Positions 7,187 to 15,045 of a DNA stretch of 64,000 nt are shown here, one piece after another; the first letter of the stretch is position 1; the number at the start of each line of letters is the position of its first letter. The notes beneath the pieces were generated by a model. That model did no database searches and had not been told where the DNA came from. It was given only the letters and a program-made list of their open reading frames with translations. The DNA is from UBA4416 sp040386075 (GTDB lineage: Bacteria > Bacteroidota > Bacteroidia > B-17B0 > Aurantibacillaceae), in the NCBI GenBank assembly GCA_040386075.1, contig JAZKGE010000032.1, positions 133,151 through 197,150 on the forward strand, given 5' to 3'. Position numbers and translations under genes: made by a program.

Positions 7187-8443
7187 TTAATCAAAATCCA
7201 TTAATTGTTCCATAAATAATTTTTTGTCCTTGTCCTCAAACCCTGCAAAGTAGCCCTTTGTTGTATTTGTGTTACTGTGGTTTAAAGCTTCACTCATAAA
7301 CTCCATAGATGCTCCCTTACGAATTGCATTTGTAGCAAAACTATGTCTTGCCCAATACGTTGAAATATCTTCCGTTATTCCAACGCTTTTCGCTAAGATT
7401 TTCAAATTCTGATTTATAAACTTGGTAAAGTTTTTGATTTTAGTTTGCTTTTCTTTGGCAGTATCTGTTTTTGAAATTATCGAAAAAATGTATTCTTTTT
7501 TGTCTTTCTTATCGTTTCCGTACGCTTCGATAACTCCTTTGGCATGAGGCGTTAGATATGCTGTAACGGGCTTTAAATCGGTTTTAGACGTGTTTGCTGT
7601 TTTGGCTCTGTAAAATACCAATTTATTATCCTCTATATCTCCATACTTTAATAATGCAATATCCTTTATATTCATCCCATTGCAAGCATAACTAAAGAAC
7701 CAAAAATCCTTTGCTTTATACTGTTCATCAGTATTCGGCTTTGCTTCAAATAGAGTTTTCAATTCAAATTTCGATAATGCTTTTTTGACATTTTTAACTG
7801 CCGGAGGCTGGTATTTACCTTTTCCAAAAGGATATAGTTCAGTATCGATTTCCTTGTCCTTAATCGCTACATTGAAAATAGCACGAAGTGTTCGGACATA
7901 AATAGAAACTGTTGTTTTACTTCTTTCTAAATCTTTAACCATATAGTTCTCATATCTTTGAAGCCAATCAGGAGTTATATCGGTTAACGAAATTTTAGTA
8001 GGGATCTTTTTGCTTGTTTTAGTAATAAAATTTGTAAAAGATTTTAATGCGAGATCATACGTTTCGGCTGTATTTATGTTTTCATTTGCCTCTAACTTCG
8101 AAATCATTACCTTATAGTGATAAATGGCATCTATTCCATCTCCTTTATTTCGTAAAAACTTTTTTTCAAATTGACTAATAGAAAAGGGTTTTATAGCTTT
8201 AGCAACTTCTTCCGCCATTAATTCAAGAGCTTTCATCTCGTTTCTTGCCTCTTTATGCTCCAATCTTGGTTTGTCTACCTCCCAAGTGCTTTGAAATTCC
8301 TTTTTAGTAAACTCAAATTTTGTACTATAAAGCTTTTGTTTTCGGGGATGGGACGTAAATAACCGCAATTTAACAGGGTATTTGCCATTTGTCTTGGGTC
8401 TCCTTGTATCTAAGGTAATGGAGATAAAGTATTCGCTTTTCAT
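7187..8443 (-). CDS. Tyrosine recombinase / integrase
   Basis: Starting at the ATG at 8443 gives a 418-aa protein beginning MKSEYFISITLDTRRPK, the usual Bacteroidota arm-type DNA-binding start; a longer frame to 8521 adds 26 hydrophobic residues unlike the family and was rejected. The order is arm-binding domain (1-90), SAM-like core-binding domain (about 100-210) and catalytic domain (220-410). Catalytic motifs visible are YWARHSFAT (box II Arg), LNHSNTNTTKGYF (His/Asn and Tyr nucleophile). The first catalytic Arg position reads CNGMNIKDI, with Asn in place of Arg, as I recall in one subgroup of Bacteroidota integrases. It lies next to the tRNA attachment site and would insert and excise the element. 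Confidence 0.93.
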   Translation of the reverse strand: MKSEYFISITLDTRRPKTNGKYPVKLRLFTSHPRKQKLYSTKFEFTKKEFQSTWEVDKPRLEHKEARNEMKALELMAEEVAKAIKPFSISQFEKKFLRNKGDGIDAIYHYKVMISKLEANENINTAETYDLALKSFTNFITKTSKKIPTKISLTDITPDWLQRYENYMVKDLERSKTTVSIYVRTLRAIFNVAIKDKEIDTELYPFGKGKYQPPAVKNVKKALSKFELKTLFEAKPNTDEQYKAKDFWFFSYACNGMNIKDIALLKYGDIEDNKLVFYRAKTANTSKTDLKPVTAYLTPHAKGVIEAYGNDKKDKKEYIFSIISKTDTAKEKQTKIKNFTKFINQNLKILAKSVGITEDISTYWARHSFATNAIRKGASMEFMSEALNHSNTNTTKGYFAGFEDKDKKLFMEQLMDFD

Positions 8444-8598
8444 TAGTTTGAAAGTGTTTTTTGCATACAATTTGCATACATAATTACAAAATAAACAGAT
8501 AACAAACAAATAATAAATCACTAAAGTACCCTATAAATGCCATATTTTACACGTTAATTCATAATTAACCAAATAGTAAGTATTATATAAGATTATGT
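8444..8598. other. Integrase upstream region, probable attachment-site arm
   Basis: This AT-rich 155-bp stretch separates the integrase start from the tRNA fragment. It must hold the integrase promoter and probably arm-type binding sites, but no clear repeat or TAnnTTTG element on the minus strand could be picked out. Confidence 0.4.
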
Positions 8599-8643
8599 CT
8601 TACAAGCAGGGGGTCACAGGTTCGAACCCTGTATCTCCCACCA
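8599..8643 (+). other. Attachment site: 3' fragment of tRNA-Val(UAC)
   Basis: The segment reads as a tRNA from the anticodon loop (C-T-TAC-A-A, anticodon 8601-8603) through the 3' anticodon stem, variable loop, a perfect T-arm (ACAGG-TTCGAAC-CCTGT) and the 3' acceptor strand ATCTCCC with A73 and an encoded CCA. The 5' half that should start GGGAGAT is absent: the bases upstream do not pair. This is the displaced 3' end left by integration, and the intact gene should lie at the other end of the element. Confidence 0.8.
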
Positions 8644-8671
8644 AAGCCTCACAGAAATGTGAGGCTTTTTT
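8644..8671 (+). terminator. Rho-independent terminator of the original tRNA gene
   Basis: A perfect 10-bp stem AAGCCTCACA / TGTGAGGCTT closes on a GAAA tetraloop and runs into six T. It starts directly after the tRNA CCA, as expected for the chromosomal tRNA transcript. Confidence 0.88.
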
Positions 8672-8679
8672 GTTTTATA

Positions 8680-8745
8680 GTGTTTTCGATTCAGGCCTAG
8701 CATTTTCCTCCAGAAGCCTTACAGAATTGCGAGCCTTTTTTATTA
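8680..8745 (+). repeat. Degenerate second copy of the tRNA 3' end plus terminator
   Basis: The stretch aligns with 8619-8675 with many substitutions: GATTCaggCCtaG matches the T-arm, CCtCCAgAAGCC matches CCaCCAaAAGCC across the tRNA end, and the following TTACAGAATTGCGAGCCTTTTTT matches the terminator with mismatches in the stem. It looks like a decayed tandem attachment site or tRNA remnant. Confidence 0.45.
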
Positions 8746-8753
8746 TATATTTG
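8746..8753 (+). promoter_or_regulatory. Putative -7 element (TATATTTG) of the hybrid kinase gene
   Basis: TATATTTG fits the Bacteroidota TAnnTTTG consensus and lies 45 bp before the GTG start of the kinase gene. No clear -33 TTTG was found at the right distance. Confidence 0.4.
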
Positions 8754-8798
8754 CGCCGGTTTTCCAAAAATGGTCCTTATTAATACCTGTAGCTATTT

Positions 8799-11648
8799 GT
8801 GCGAATAGTATCTGTTATATATTTATTGCTGTTTGTTTTGAGTTTTCAGGCTCAAAATAATCCCGCTATTGATTCGATCAAGCTGGTTATTAAAAACAGT
8901 ACCGATGGCCGTGTTAAAGCAAATGCATTACAAAAACTGGCACATGAATATATTGACGTGGATGCCAAACAGGCCTATAATTATGGGCTGCAATCGATAG
9001 AGCTGGCAAAACAAATAAACGATCCTTCCTGCGAGGTAGCTGCATTAAGTGAGCTTGCTATTCTTGATAGGAACCAGGGAGATTATTTGAAAGCGCTTAG
9101 TGTTTTAAAAGAGGCCATTCAAATAGCCGAGAACATCAATGATACAAGCGCAATTTCAAAATGTTTTATCGCTGTGGGAGATGTTTATTCGGCACTTTTA
9201 AATTATAATAAGGCACTTGATTATTATGAAGAGGCACTAACCTTAAATAAAGATAAACAAAACCTCGAAGTACTCAATAGCCTTAATCGAATAGGGAACC
9301 GCTTGATGGATAAGGGAAGAGAGGCAAATGACACCAATTTTATGTTATCTGCTATTTCATCTTATCTAAAAGCAAAAACCATTGCGGCTGCCATACATAA
9401 TACCCGGCAATACATTAATGTGTATGTGAGCCTGGCAGATGCTTATAATATTTTCGGAAAAGTATCCAATAACAAACATCATTTATATGAGTCGTTGAAT
9501 TATTCAATGTTGTCGTTGCAGTTGGCACAGGTGGCCGATCTGAAGAGCTCACAGGGCATTAGTTATTTAAATCTTGGAGAGGTATACCTAAGTTTGAACA
9601 AGACCATTAAAGCCATCCATTATTTTGAAATGGCCGAAAAGATCTATCAGCCTTTGGGAAACAAATCATGGTTGCTTAATACCTACGAACTACTGGGTAA
9701 AACGTATTATACCATGCATGTGTATGATAAGGCCGTTGAGTATTTTGAAAAGAGTATAGCGTTTGCAAAAGAGCAGCATTTAGCAAAACCCTTAAGAGAT
9801 GATTACAGATGGCTGGCTGAGATCTATTTGAAACAACAAAAATTTGAAGAGGCATGTGGCTATTATAAATTGCATAATGATTATAAAGATAGTGTGATTA
9901 CTGAAAATGAAAGTTTCAATATTTCACGCCTCCAGGCTGAGCTTGATATTCAACGAAAAGACAAAGAGATCGCCTTTTTAACTAAGAGTACTGCGGCACA
10001 AAACGTTGAGATCAATGCCAAAAATGAACAACGTAATTACCTGATCGTTTTAGTGGTTATCGTCGTAGTTGCTTCTGTTGTTTTATTTTACTTGTACAGA
10101 GACAGAAAAAGAGCTGCGATCGAGATCCTGAAAGCAAAAGAGTTTGCCGAAAAAGCGAAGGAAGCACAGGAACAATTTTTAGCGAATACCAGTCATGAGA
10201 TCCGTACCCCAATGAATGGGATCATTGGCATGACGAACCATTTAATGGATACACCATTGAGCAAGGAGCAACAGGAATACATCAGTACCATTAAAGAGTC
10301 TTCCAATAATTTATTATCTATTATCAATGAGTTGCTGGACCTTTCAAAAATAATGGCTAAAAAGATCCTGTTTGATAAGCAGCCTTTTGAGTTGGAAATG
10401 GTTATCAGGAACATGGTTCATTTGTTAGAATTCAGGGCAACAGAAAAAAATATTCTGTTGAATTTCAAAATAGATCCATCAATTCCAAAATTGATCGTAG
10501 GCGATGCTATTCGTTTAAATCAGATCTTATTGAATCTGGTTGAGAATTCAGTTAAGTTCACACATGACGGAGAAATAGAAATTCATGTTGGTCTGTTGAA
10601 TGAAACAGAAGGATCAGTACAACTCGAATTTAATGTTAAAGATACAGGCATTGGTATTCCTGAAGGAAAACTAAACATGATCTTTGAGAATTTCACACAG
10701 GTAAATGCTAAAACAACCCGTAAATACGGCGGCACGGGATTAGGTTTATCCATTAGTAAACAGTTAGTAGAACAACAAGGCGGACACATGTCGGTTAAAA
10801 GCCAGATGAATGTTGGTTCAACTTTTAGTTTTACGCTGGAATTTAAAAAACCAAAAGTTTCAACTATCAATGCAAATGATGGGTTACTGTCAGATCTGCC
10901 AAAAGCAAACCTCAATGGGCTTTGTGTTTTAGTAGTTGATGATAATCGTATTAATTTAAAAGTAGCTTTGCTCACACTTCAAAAATGGAACGTACAGGTT
11001 GAGTTGGTAGAAAGCGCTAAAGAAGCCTATCAGAAACTTAGCCAGAAAAAGATCGATCTGGTTTTAATGGACATAACCATGCCCGATATTGATGGATTTG
11101 AAGCTACACAGTATATCAGGAATGAGTTGCCGGAACCCGTGCGACATATTCCCGTTATTGCTATGACAGCCGCTGCATTCATTGGGGATAAAGAAAAATG
11201 TTTAGCGGCAGGCATGAACGATTATATTTCAAAGCCCTTTGCTTCCGAAGACCTGTTGCAAAAAATAACAAAGTTGTTGCCGCAACAAACATTCACAAAT
11301 ACCCCAACGTTTAGCGACCTGACCTTGATATATGAACGTGCCGCCGGCGACACGCAATTTTTGAAGGAGATCATTGAATGTTATATCCAGGAAATGCCCG
11401 TATACATTGCTGAAATGGATGAATACATGGCTGCTAAAGACCATGTCGGCATTAGTAAGCAGGCTCATAAAATGAAAGCTCCTATTGCGTTAATGGGCGC
11501 CATATCTTTAAAGGATTTATATGCTGCAATTGAAATGGATGCCAGGGATCATAAGAATATCAATGAACTTGCCAAGCAAATAGAAGAAGCAAAGCGACAA
11601 TGTTTGGAAACGGTGGAGGAACTGAAAGCAGAGTTTCAAAAACTGTAA
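8799..11648 (+). CDS. TPR-containing hybrid histidine kinase / response regulator
   Basis: The 949-aa protein starts at a GTG and begins with a signal sequence (cleavage likely near residue 19). TPR repeats occupy about residues 20-370, with one transmembrane helix at about 414-434. The kinase core has HisKA with H466 in TSHEIRTPMNG, and a HATPase domain with NLVENSVKF, DTGIGIP and GTGLGLSI. A receiver domain follows with phosphoacceptor D758 in LMDITMPD, and a C-terminal HPt domain with H890 in KQAHKMK. This is a complete internal phosphorelay (His-Asp-His), with periplasmic TPRs as the sensor. No separate response regulator is adjacent. The GTG is accepted because the signal peptide starts there and no in-frame ATG fits. 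Confidence 0.93.
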   Translation: MRIVSVIYLLLFVLSFQAQNNPAIDSIKLVIKNSTDGRVKANALQKLAHEYIDVDAKQAYNYGLQSIELAKQINDPSCEVAALSELAILDRNQGDYLKALSVLKEAIQIAENINDTSAISKCFIAVGDVYSALLNYNKALDYYEEALTLNKDKQNLEVLNSLNRIGNRLMDKGREANDTNFMLSAISSYLKAKTIAAAIHNTRQYINVYVSLADAYNIFGKVSNNKHHLYESLNYSMLSLQLAQVADLKSSQGISYLNLGEVYLSLNKTIKAIHYFEMAEKIYQPLGNKSWLLNTYELLGKTYYTMHVYDKAVEYFEKSIAFAKEQHLAKPLRDDYRWLAEIYLKQQKFEEACGYYKLHNDYKDSVITENESFNISRLQAELDIQRKDKEIAFLTKSTAAQNVEINAKNEQRNYLIVLVVIVVVASVVLFYLYRDRKRAAIEILKAKEFAEKAKEAQEQFLANTSHEIRTPMNGIIGMTNHLMDTPLSKEQQEYISTIKESSNNLLSIINELLDLSKIMAKKILFDKQPFELEMVIRNMVHLLEFRATEKNILLNFKIDPSIPKLIVGDAIRLNQILLNLVENSVKFTHDGEIEIHVGLLNETEGSVQLEFNVKDTGIGIPEGKLNMIFENFTQVNAKTTRKYGGTGLGLSISKQLVEQQGGHMSVKSQMNVGSTFSFTLEFKKPKVSTINANDGLLSDLPKANLNGLCVLVVDDNRINLKVALLTLQKWNVQVELVESAKEAYQKLSQKKIDLVLMDITMPDIDGFEATQYIRNELPEPVRHIPVIAMTAAAFIGDKEKCLAAGMNDYISKPFASEDLLQKITKLLPQQTFTNTPTFSDLTLIYERAAGDTQFLKEIIECYIQEMPVYIAEMDEYMAAKDHVGISKQAHKMKAPIALMGAISLKDLYAAIEMDARDHKNINELAKQIEEAKRQCLETVEELKAEFQKL

Positions 11649-11680
11649 TCTGGATAACCCGTCTTTTAATAAGTTTTAGT

Positions 11681-13072
11681 TTATGGCTTATGTAACTTGT
11701 TTAAATTACGGTTGATATATTTTTCGGAAGTAAGCAGCGCTGTTTGTATGCGTTTTGCATAGCGTATCGAATCTAAAATCTCTTTTTGTTTTTCTTCTAT
11801 AACCTGTTTTTGCTTGGTTATTTCAACATTGATCTTTTGCTTTTGTAAATAACTGCAATATGCAAAGATGGCAAATGCAATGACCACTAATAAAATGCCA
11901 CACACACTAAATATGGTGATCTTTTGTTTTTTACTTTCAGCACTTGCAATAGCTGCTTTCTTTTCCCGGTCGAGTTTTGATGCTGCTTCTTTTTTATCGA
12001 ACTCATAGGTCATTTCAAGGCGAACCGTCTTTTGTGTATTTTCCTCATTTAACAAACTATCACGGGCGCTGATAAAATTTCTATAATATTTAAGAGCATC
12101 AGTAAATTTTCCGGTATTGTCATAAATATTACTAAGATGCATGCTGGCTTCTTTAATATTATTCAGGTCTTCGTTCTCTTTTGCTAATTTCAGAGCTTTA
12201 AAACAGTAATCTTCTGCAAGCTGGTATCTTTTTGCAGCTTCTTTGCCAGGATAAAAACCAGCGAGGTTATTATAGAGCCCTCCAATATGTGCCAATGATG
12301 TTGTAATTCCTTCAACGTCATTAATTTCTTCTCTGAGTTTTAATGCATCAAAAAATAAATTCAATGATCTTCCATATCTGCTCAAGGCTGAATCTTTTTT
12401 ATCTTCTTTTTTGGCAATGTTTCCCTGGATATCGTAAATAATACCAATGTTATTGTACGAATTTGCAATTCCCTGTTTGTCCTGTATCTCTAATTGTATC
12501 CTTAAAGCTGCAAAATGATTTTTAAGGGCTTCTGTTAATTTATTCAGATCAGAGTACACATTACCGATATTCCCAAAAGAATTAGCAACACCATTGCTAT
12601 CACCTAAGACTTTTTTTAATTTTAAACTTATAAAATGATGTGTCAATGCTTGCGAATAATTATTCTGATAATAGTAAACAAGTCCCAGGTTGTTATGAAG
12701 ACTTGCTTCGTTTCTTCGGTCATGCAATTCTTCACGGACCTTTAATGCTATAAAATAGTTCTTTAAAGCTTCAGGATAATGCCCAATAAAATAGTAATGA
12801 GTGCCTAATGTGGTGTGTGCATTTGCCAGACCTTTTTTATGACCCAGTTTTTCTGAAAGCACTTTGGTGTAATTTGCATAGTAAAGCTTTACGGAATCAT
12901 CTTCTGTGTTGTAGAGCTTGTAATTTAGAGTTAAAAGTGTTATGATCTTATTGGTGTCTTCTTTTGCACTATTGATTGTTTGCTTCAGGGAGTCGATCTC
13001 TCTGGTTTGTGCCATACAAATTGCAATCACCATTTGAAATAAAAGGAGCAAGAGAAATTTTTTCATTAACAC
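11681..13072 (-). CDS. Exported TPR protein with one membrane helix and no output domain
   Basis: The 463-aa protein has a signal peptide (residues 1-21), about seven TPR units (50-340, including several GNIYSDLNKLTEALK-type repeats), a transmembrane helix around 382-402 and a coiled coil. It ends with ILDSIRYAKRIQTALL and a short basic tail. In many Bacteroidota that motif links such sensors to a PP2C/SpoIIE-type phosphatase, but here the stop follows about 15 residues later. I recall stand-alone proteins ending this way, so it may be a natural short form rather than a truncation. It converges on the hybrid kinase gene with 32 bp between stops. Confidence 0.85.
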   Translation of the reverse strand: MLMKKFLLLLLFQMVIAICMAQTREIDSLKQTINSAKEDTNKIITLLTLNYKLYNTEDDSVKLYYANYTKVLSEKLGHKKGLANAHTTLGTHYYFIGHYPEALKNYFIALKVREELHDRRNEASLHNNLGLVYYYQNNYSQALTHHFISLKLKKVLGDSNGVANSFGNIGNVYSDLNKLTEALKNHFAALRIQLEIQDKQGIANSYNNIGIIYDIQGNIAKKEDKKDSALSRYGRSLNLFFDALKLREEINDVEGITTSLAHIGGLYNNLAGFYPGKEAAKRYQLAEDYCFKALKLAKENEDLNNIKEASMHLSNIYDNTGKFTDALKYYRNFISARDSLLNEENTQKTVRLEMTYEFDKKEAASKLDREKKAAIASAESKKQKITIFSVCGILLVVIAFAIFAYCSYLQKQKINVEITKQKQVIEEKQKEILDSIRYAKRIQTALLTSEKYINRNLNKLHKP

Positions 13073-13150
13073 TAAAATAGTAAATAGATCTCTGAAATTA
13101 CCATAAAATAATCTTCAATAATGATTACTTTTATAAGAAGTTAATGGATC

Positions 13151-13744
13151 ATGCTGGAAAAATTTAAAGCCTATCTTCAAAAGAACGCACAGGTTAGCGA
13201 CCAGGAGTTTGAGATACTATCCAGGCAATTACGTGCCGAGAAGGTCAAAAAAAACACGGTCTTGTCGAGGCCCGGAGAAGTATGCGGTTTTTCTTTTTTT
13301 GTAGAGAAGGGATTGTTACGTTCATACACAATGGATGATAGTGGCAAAGAACATATCATTCAATTTGCGCCTGAAAACTGGATCGTGAGCGACAGGAGCA
13401 GCGCTTATTTTAACCAGCCTTCCGATTTTTTTATAGATACTGTGGAGGATTCAGAAATTGTATACCTCGATAAAACTTTTGCGGATAAGGCTTCAGAGTT
13501 GAGCAGTCAGTACAGGCAATTTAACGAGAGGTCGCTGCACAACCATATTCGTCATATTCAAAAGCGCGTGAGCTTGTTATTGGGTGCTACTGCCGAACAA
13601 CGTTATATGGATTTCATAAAATTATATCCGGATCTGATGTTACGAGTACCACAATGGATGATCGCCTCATATCTGGGGATCACACCCGAAAGTTTAAGCC
13701 GCGTAAGAAAAGAGCTTGCTAAAAAACATTTTAAGACTGGCTAA
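13151..13744 (+). CDS. Crp/Fnr-family transcriptional regulator
   Basis: The 197-aa protein has a cyclic-nucleotide-binding-like beta-roll (residues about 15-115, with FFVEKGLLRSYTMDDSGKEH) and a C-terminal winged HTH ending IASYLGITPESLSRVRKELA, the recognition-helix pattern of the family. It lacks the N-terminal cysteine cluster of Fnr, so the signal is not an iron-sulfur cluster. The ATG at 13151 is preferred because it gives the usual family length. It lies alone, divergent from the TPR gene at 11681-13072, so its target is not evident from context. Confidence 0.92.
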   Translation: MLEKFKAYLQKNAQVSDQEFEILSRQLRAEKVKKNTVLSRPGEVCGFSFFVEKGLLRSYTMDDSGKEHIIQFAPENWIVSDRSSAYFNQPSDFFIDTVEDSEIVYLDKTFADKASELSSQYRQFNERSLHNHIRHIQKRVSLLLGATAEQRYMDFIKLYPDLMLRVPQWMIASYLGITPESLSRVRKELAKKHFKTG

Positions 13745-13749
13745 TTTTC

Positions 13750-13879
13750 TTAACCACATAGATCATGATTTGTGTAGTAAAAAGATTAGAGATAGCCCTT
13801 TGCTATAGACATAGTTACTATGTTTAAAACGTAGTTTCTATCACTTACTTAAACCTACATCTATTTTCTATGTGGTTAA
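13750..13879. repeat. Interspersed palindromic repeat, copy 1
   Basis: The 130-bp unit is bounded by TTAACCACATAG (13750-13761) and its inverse CTATGTGGTTAA (13868-13879). Its interior shares CATAGT..TATGT and GTTTCTATCA with copy 2 at 14867-15003. It fills most of the gap between the Crp/Fnr and pirin genes and codes for nothing. Confidence 0.8.
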
Positions 13880-13984
13880 ATGGTTCCAAATTTACATTGC
13901 TATTATTGTTATTTCATATCATAGATCAATGCCCATGAAACTATATTGCTGTAATTTTGTTCTATAATTTTAAAACAACTTAGT

Positions 13985-14857
13985 ATGAAATTAAGAAATA
14001 TAGAAATGGTGATAGCTCCCAGGGAACCACATTTTGTTGGAGACGGATTCAGGGTACACAATTTTATCCCCTATAAATTAGATATGCAGCGCATGAGCCC
14101 TTTTATCATGCTTGATTATGGCTCTAAATTTTATTTCCCGCCGGCTGATAAACCAAGGGGCGTAAATGTGCATCCACACCGTGGTTTTGAAACGGTAACG
14201 ATCGCCTATAAAGGCAAAGTAGCGCACAACGACAGCTCAGGAAATAGTGGTGTGATCAGTGAAGGCGATGTACAGTGGATGACGGCAGCTTCCGGAATTT
14301 TGCATAAAGAATTCCATGAAGAAAATTTCAGTAAAACAGGTGGTGATTTCCAAATGGTACAACTATGGGTCAATTTGCCTGCAAAAGATAAAATGTCGAA
14401 ACCCAAATACCAGGGAATTACCAATCAACAGATCCAAAAAGTTGAGTTGCCGGATAATGGCGGTGAGATAGAAGTGATTGCAGGCCAATACAAGGAAACA
14501 AAAGGAACAGCTTCTACATTTACACCGGTTCATTTATTCAATGTAAAATTAAATAAAGGCACATCAACCGATTTTTCTTTTCCGTCAAATTACAATACGG
14601 CTTTGTTGGTGGTTGAAGGTAAAGTAACAGTAAATGGAACAGAAACTGTACCGACAGATCATTTTGTGGTGTTTCAAAATAATGCCGAAGCATTTACAGT
14701 GGAAGCTTCTGAAAATGCCATTGTATTGATATTGAGCGGTGAGCCTATCAACGAGCCTATAGCAGCGCAAGGTCCCTTTGTAATGAATACAAGAGCCGAG
14801 ATCGTTCAGGCTATTGAAGATTTTAATATGGGTAAGTTTGGGTATCTGGAAGAATAG
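13985..14857 (+). CDS. Pirin-family bicupin protein
   Basis: The 290-aa protein has the pirin N-terminal cupin with metal ligands H63 and H65 in HPHRGFE and H107 and E109 in LHKEFHEE, matching the four ligands of quercetinase-active pirins. The C-terminal cupin (about 170-285) is intact, with FNVKLNKGTSTDF and the family tail. Iron-binding pirins act as quercetin dioxygenases or redox-linked regulators; which applies here cannot be told from sequence. The gene stands alone and is flanked on both sides by copies of the same palindromic repeat. Confidence 0.93.
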   Translation: MKLRNIEMVIAPREPHFVGDGFRVHNFIPYKLDMQRMSPFIMLDYGSKFYFPPADKPRGVNVHPHRGFETVTIAYKGKVAHNDSSGNSGVISEGDVQWMTAASGILHKEFHEENFSKTGGDFQMVQLWVNLPAKDKMSKPKYQGITNQQIQKVELPDNGGEIEVIAGQYKETKGTASTFTPVHLFNVKLNKGTSTDFSFPSNYNTALLVVEGKVTVNGTETVPTDHFVVFQNNAEAFTVEASENAIVLILSGEPINEPIAAQGPFVMNTRAEIVQAIEDFNMGKFGYLEE

Positions 14858-14866
14858 AAGAAAAAT

Positions 14867-15003
14867 TTAACCACATAGGAACATAGGTTAATAAAGAAAA
14901 AAGAGTTAGTTATAGAAGCGTCGCTTTCTCATAGTATATTATGTGTAAAAACATGTTTTCTATCAATCTCTTTACTAACGTAAATTTATGGATCTATGTG
15001 GTT
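14867..15003. repeat. Interspersed palindromic repeat, copy 2
   Basis: The 137-bp unit is bounded by TTAACCACATAG (14867-14878) and CTATGTGGTT (14994-15003). Interior blocks CATAGTATATTATGTG and GTTTTCTATCA match copy 1 in order. It lies between the convergent pirin and glycosyltransferase genes and may also act as a transcription stop. Confidence 0.8.
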
Positions 15004-15045
15004 GAAAAAAACAGGCATTGCTTTCTTTTTAAAATTAAAGGAAAC

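Larger units (their letters stand above)
1..8643. mobile_element. Integrative element, right part, inserted at a tRNA-Val gene
   Basis: The tyrosine integrase at 7187-8443 lies directly beside a 3' tRNA-Val fragment (8599-8643), which is how integrases that target tRNA genes leave one end of their element. Further left are an excisionase-type HTH gene and a replication-initiator-like gene, a common backbone of Bacteroidota integrative elements. The left end is not in the window, since no second copy of the tRNA fragment is visible. Cargo is the 3040-7171 operon and perhaps the membrane protein at 1682-2920. AT content is visibly higher here than in the flanking chromosome. The 10-N gap at 1295-1304 means the join between the two parts of the element has not been verified. 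Confidence 0.75.

Noticed and set aside
8444..8521. 26-residue N-terminal extension of the integrase
   Set aside because: Hydrophobic and cysteine-rich, unlike the family; the ATG at 8443 gives the standard start.
8595..8783. 62-aa frame starting at the tRNA-Val fragment
   Set aside because: It reads through a tRNA 3' end and terminator; TGSNPVSPTK-type peptides are typical false genes over tRNA.
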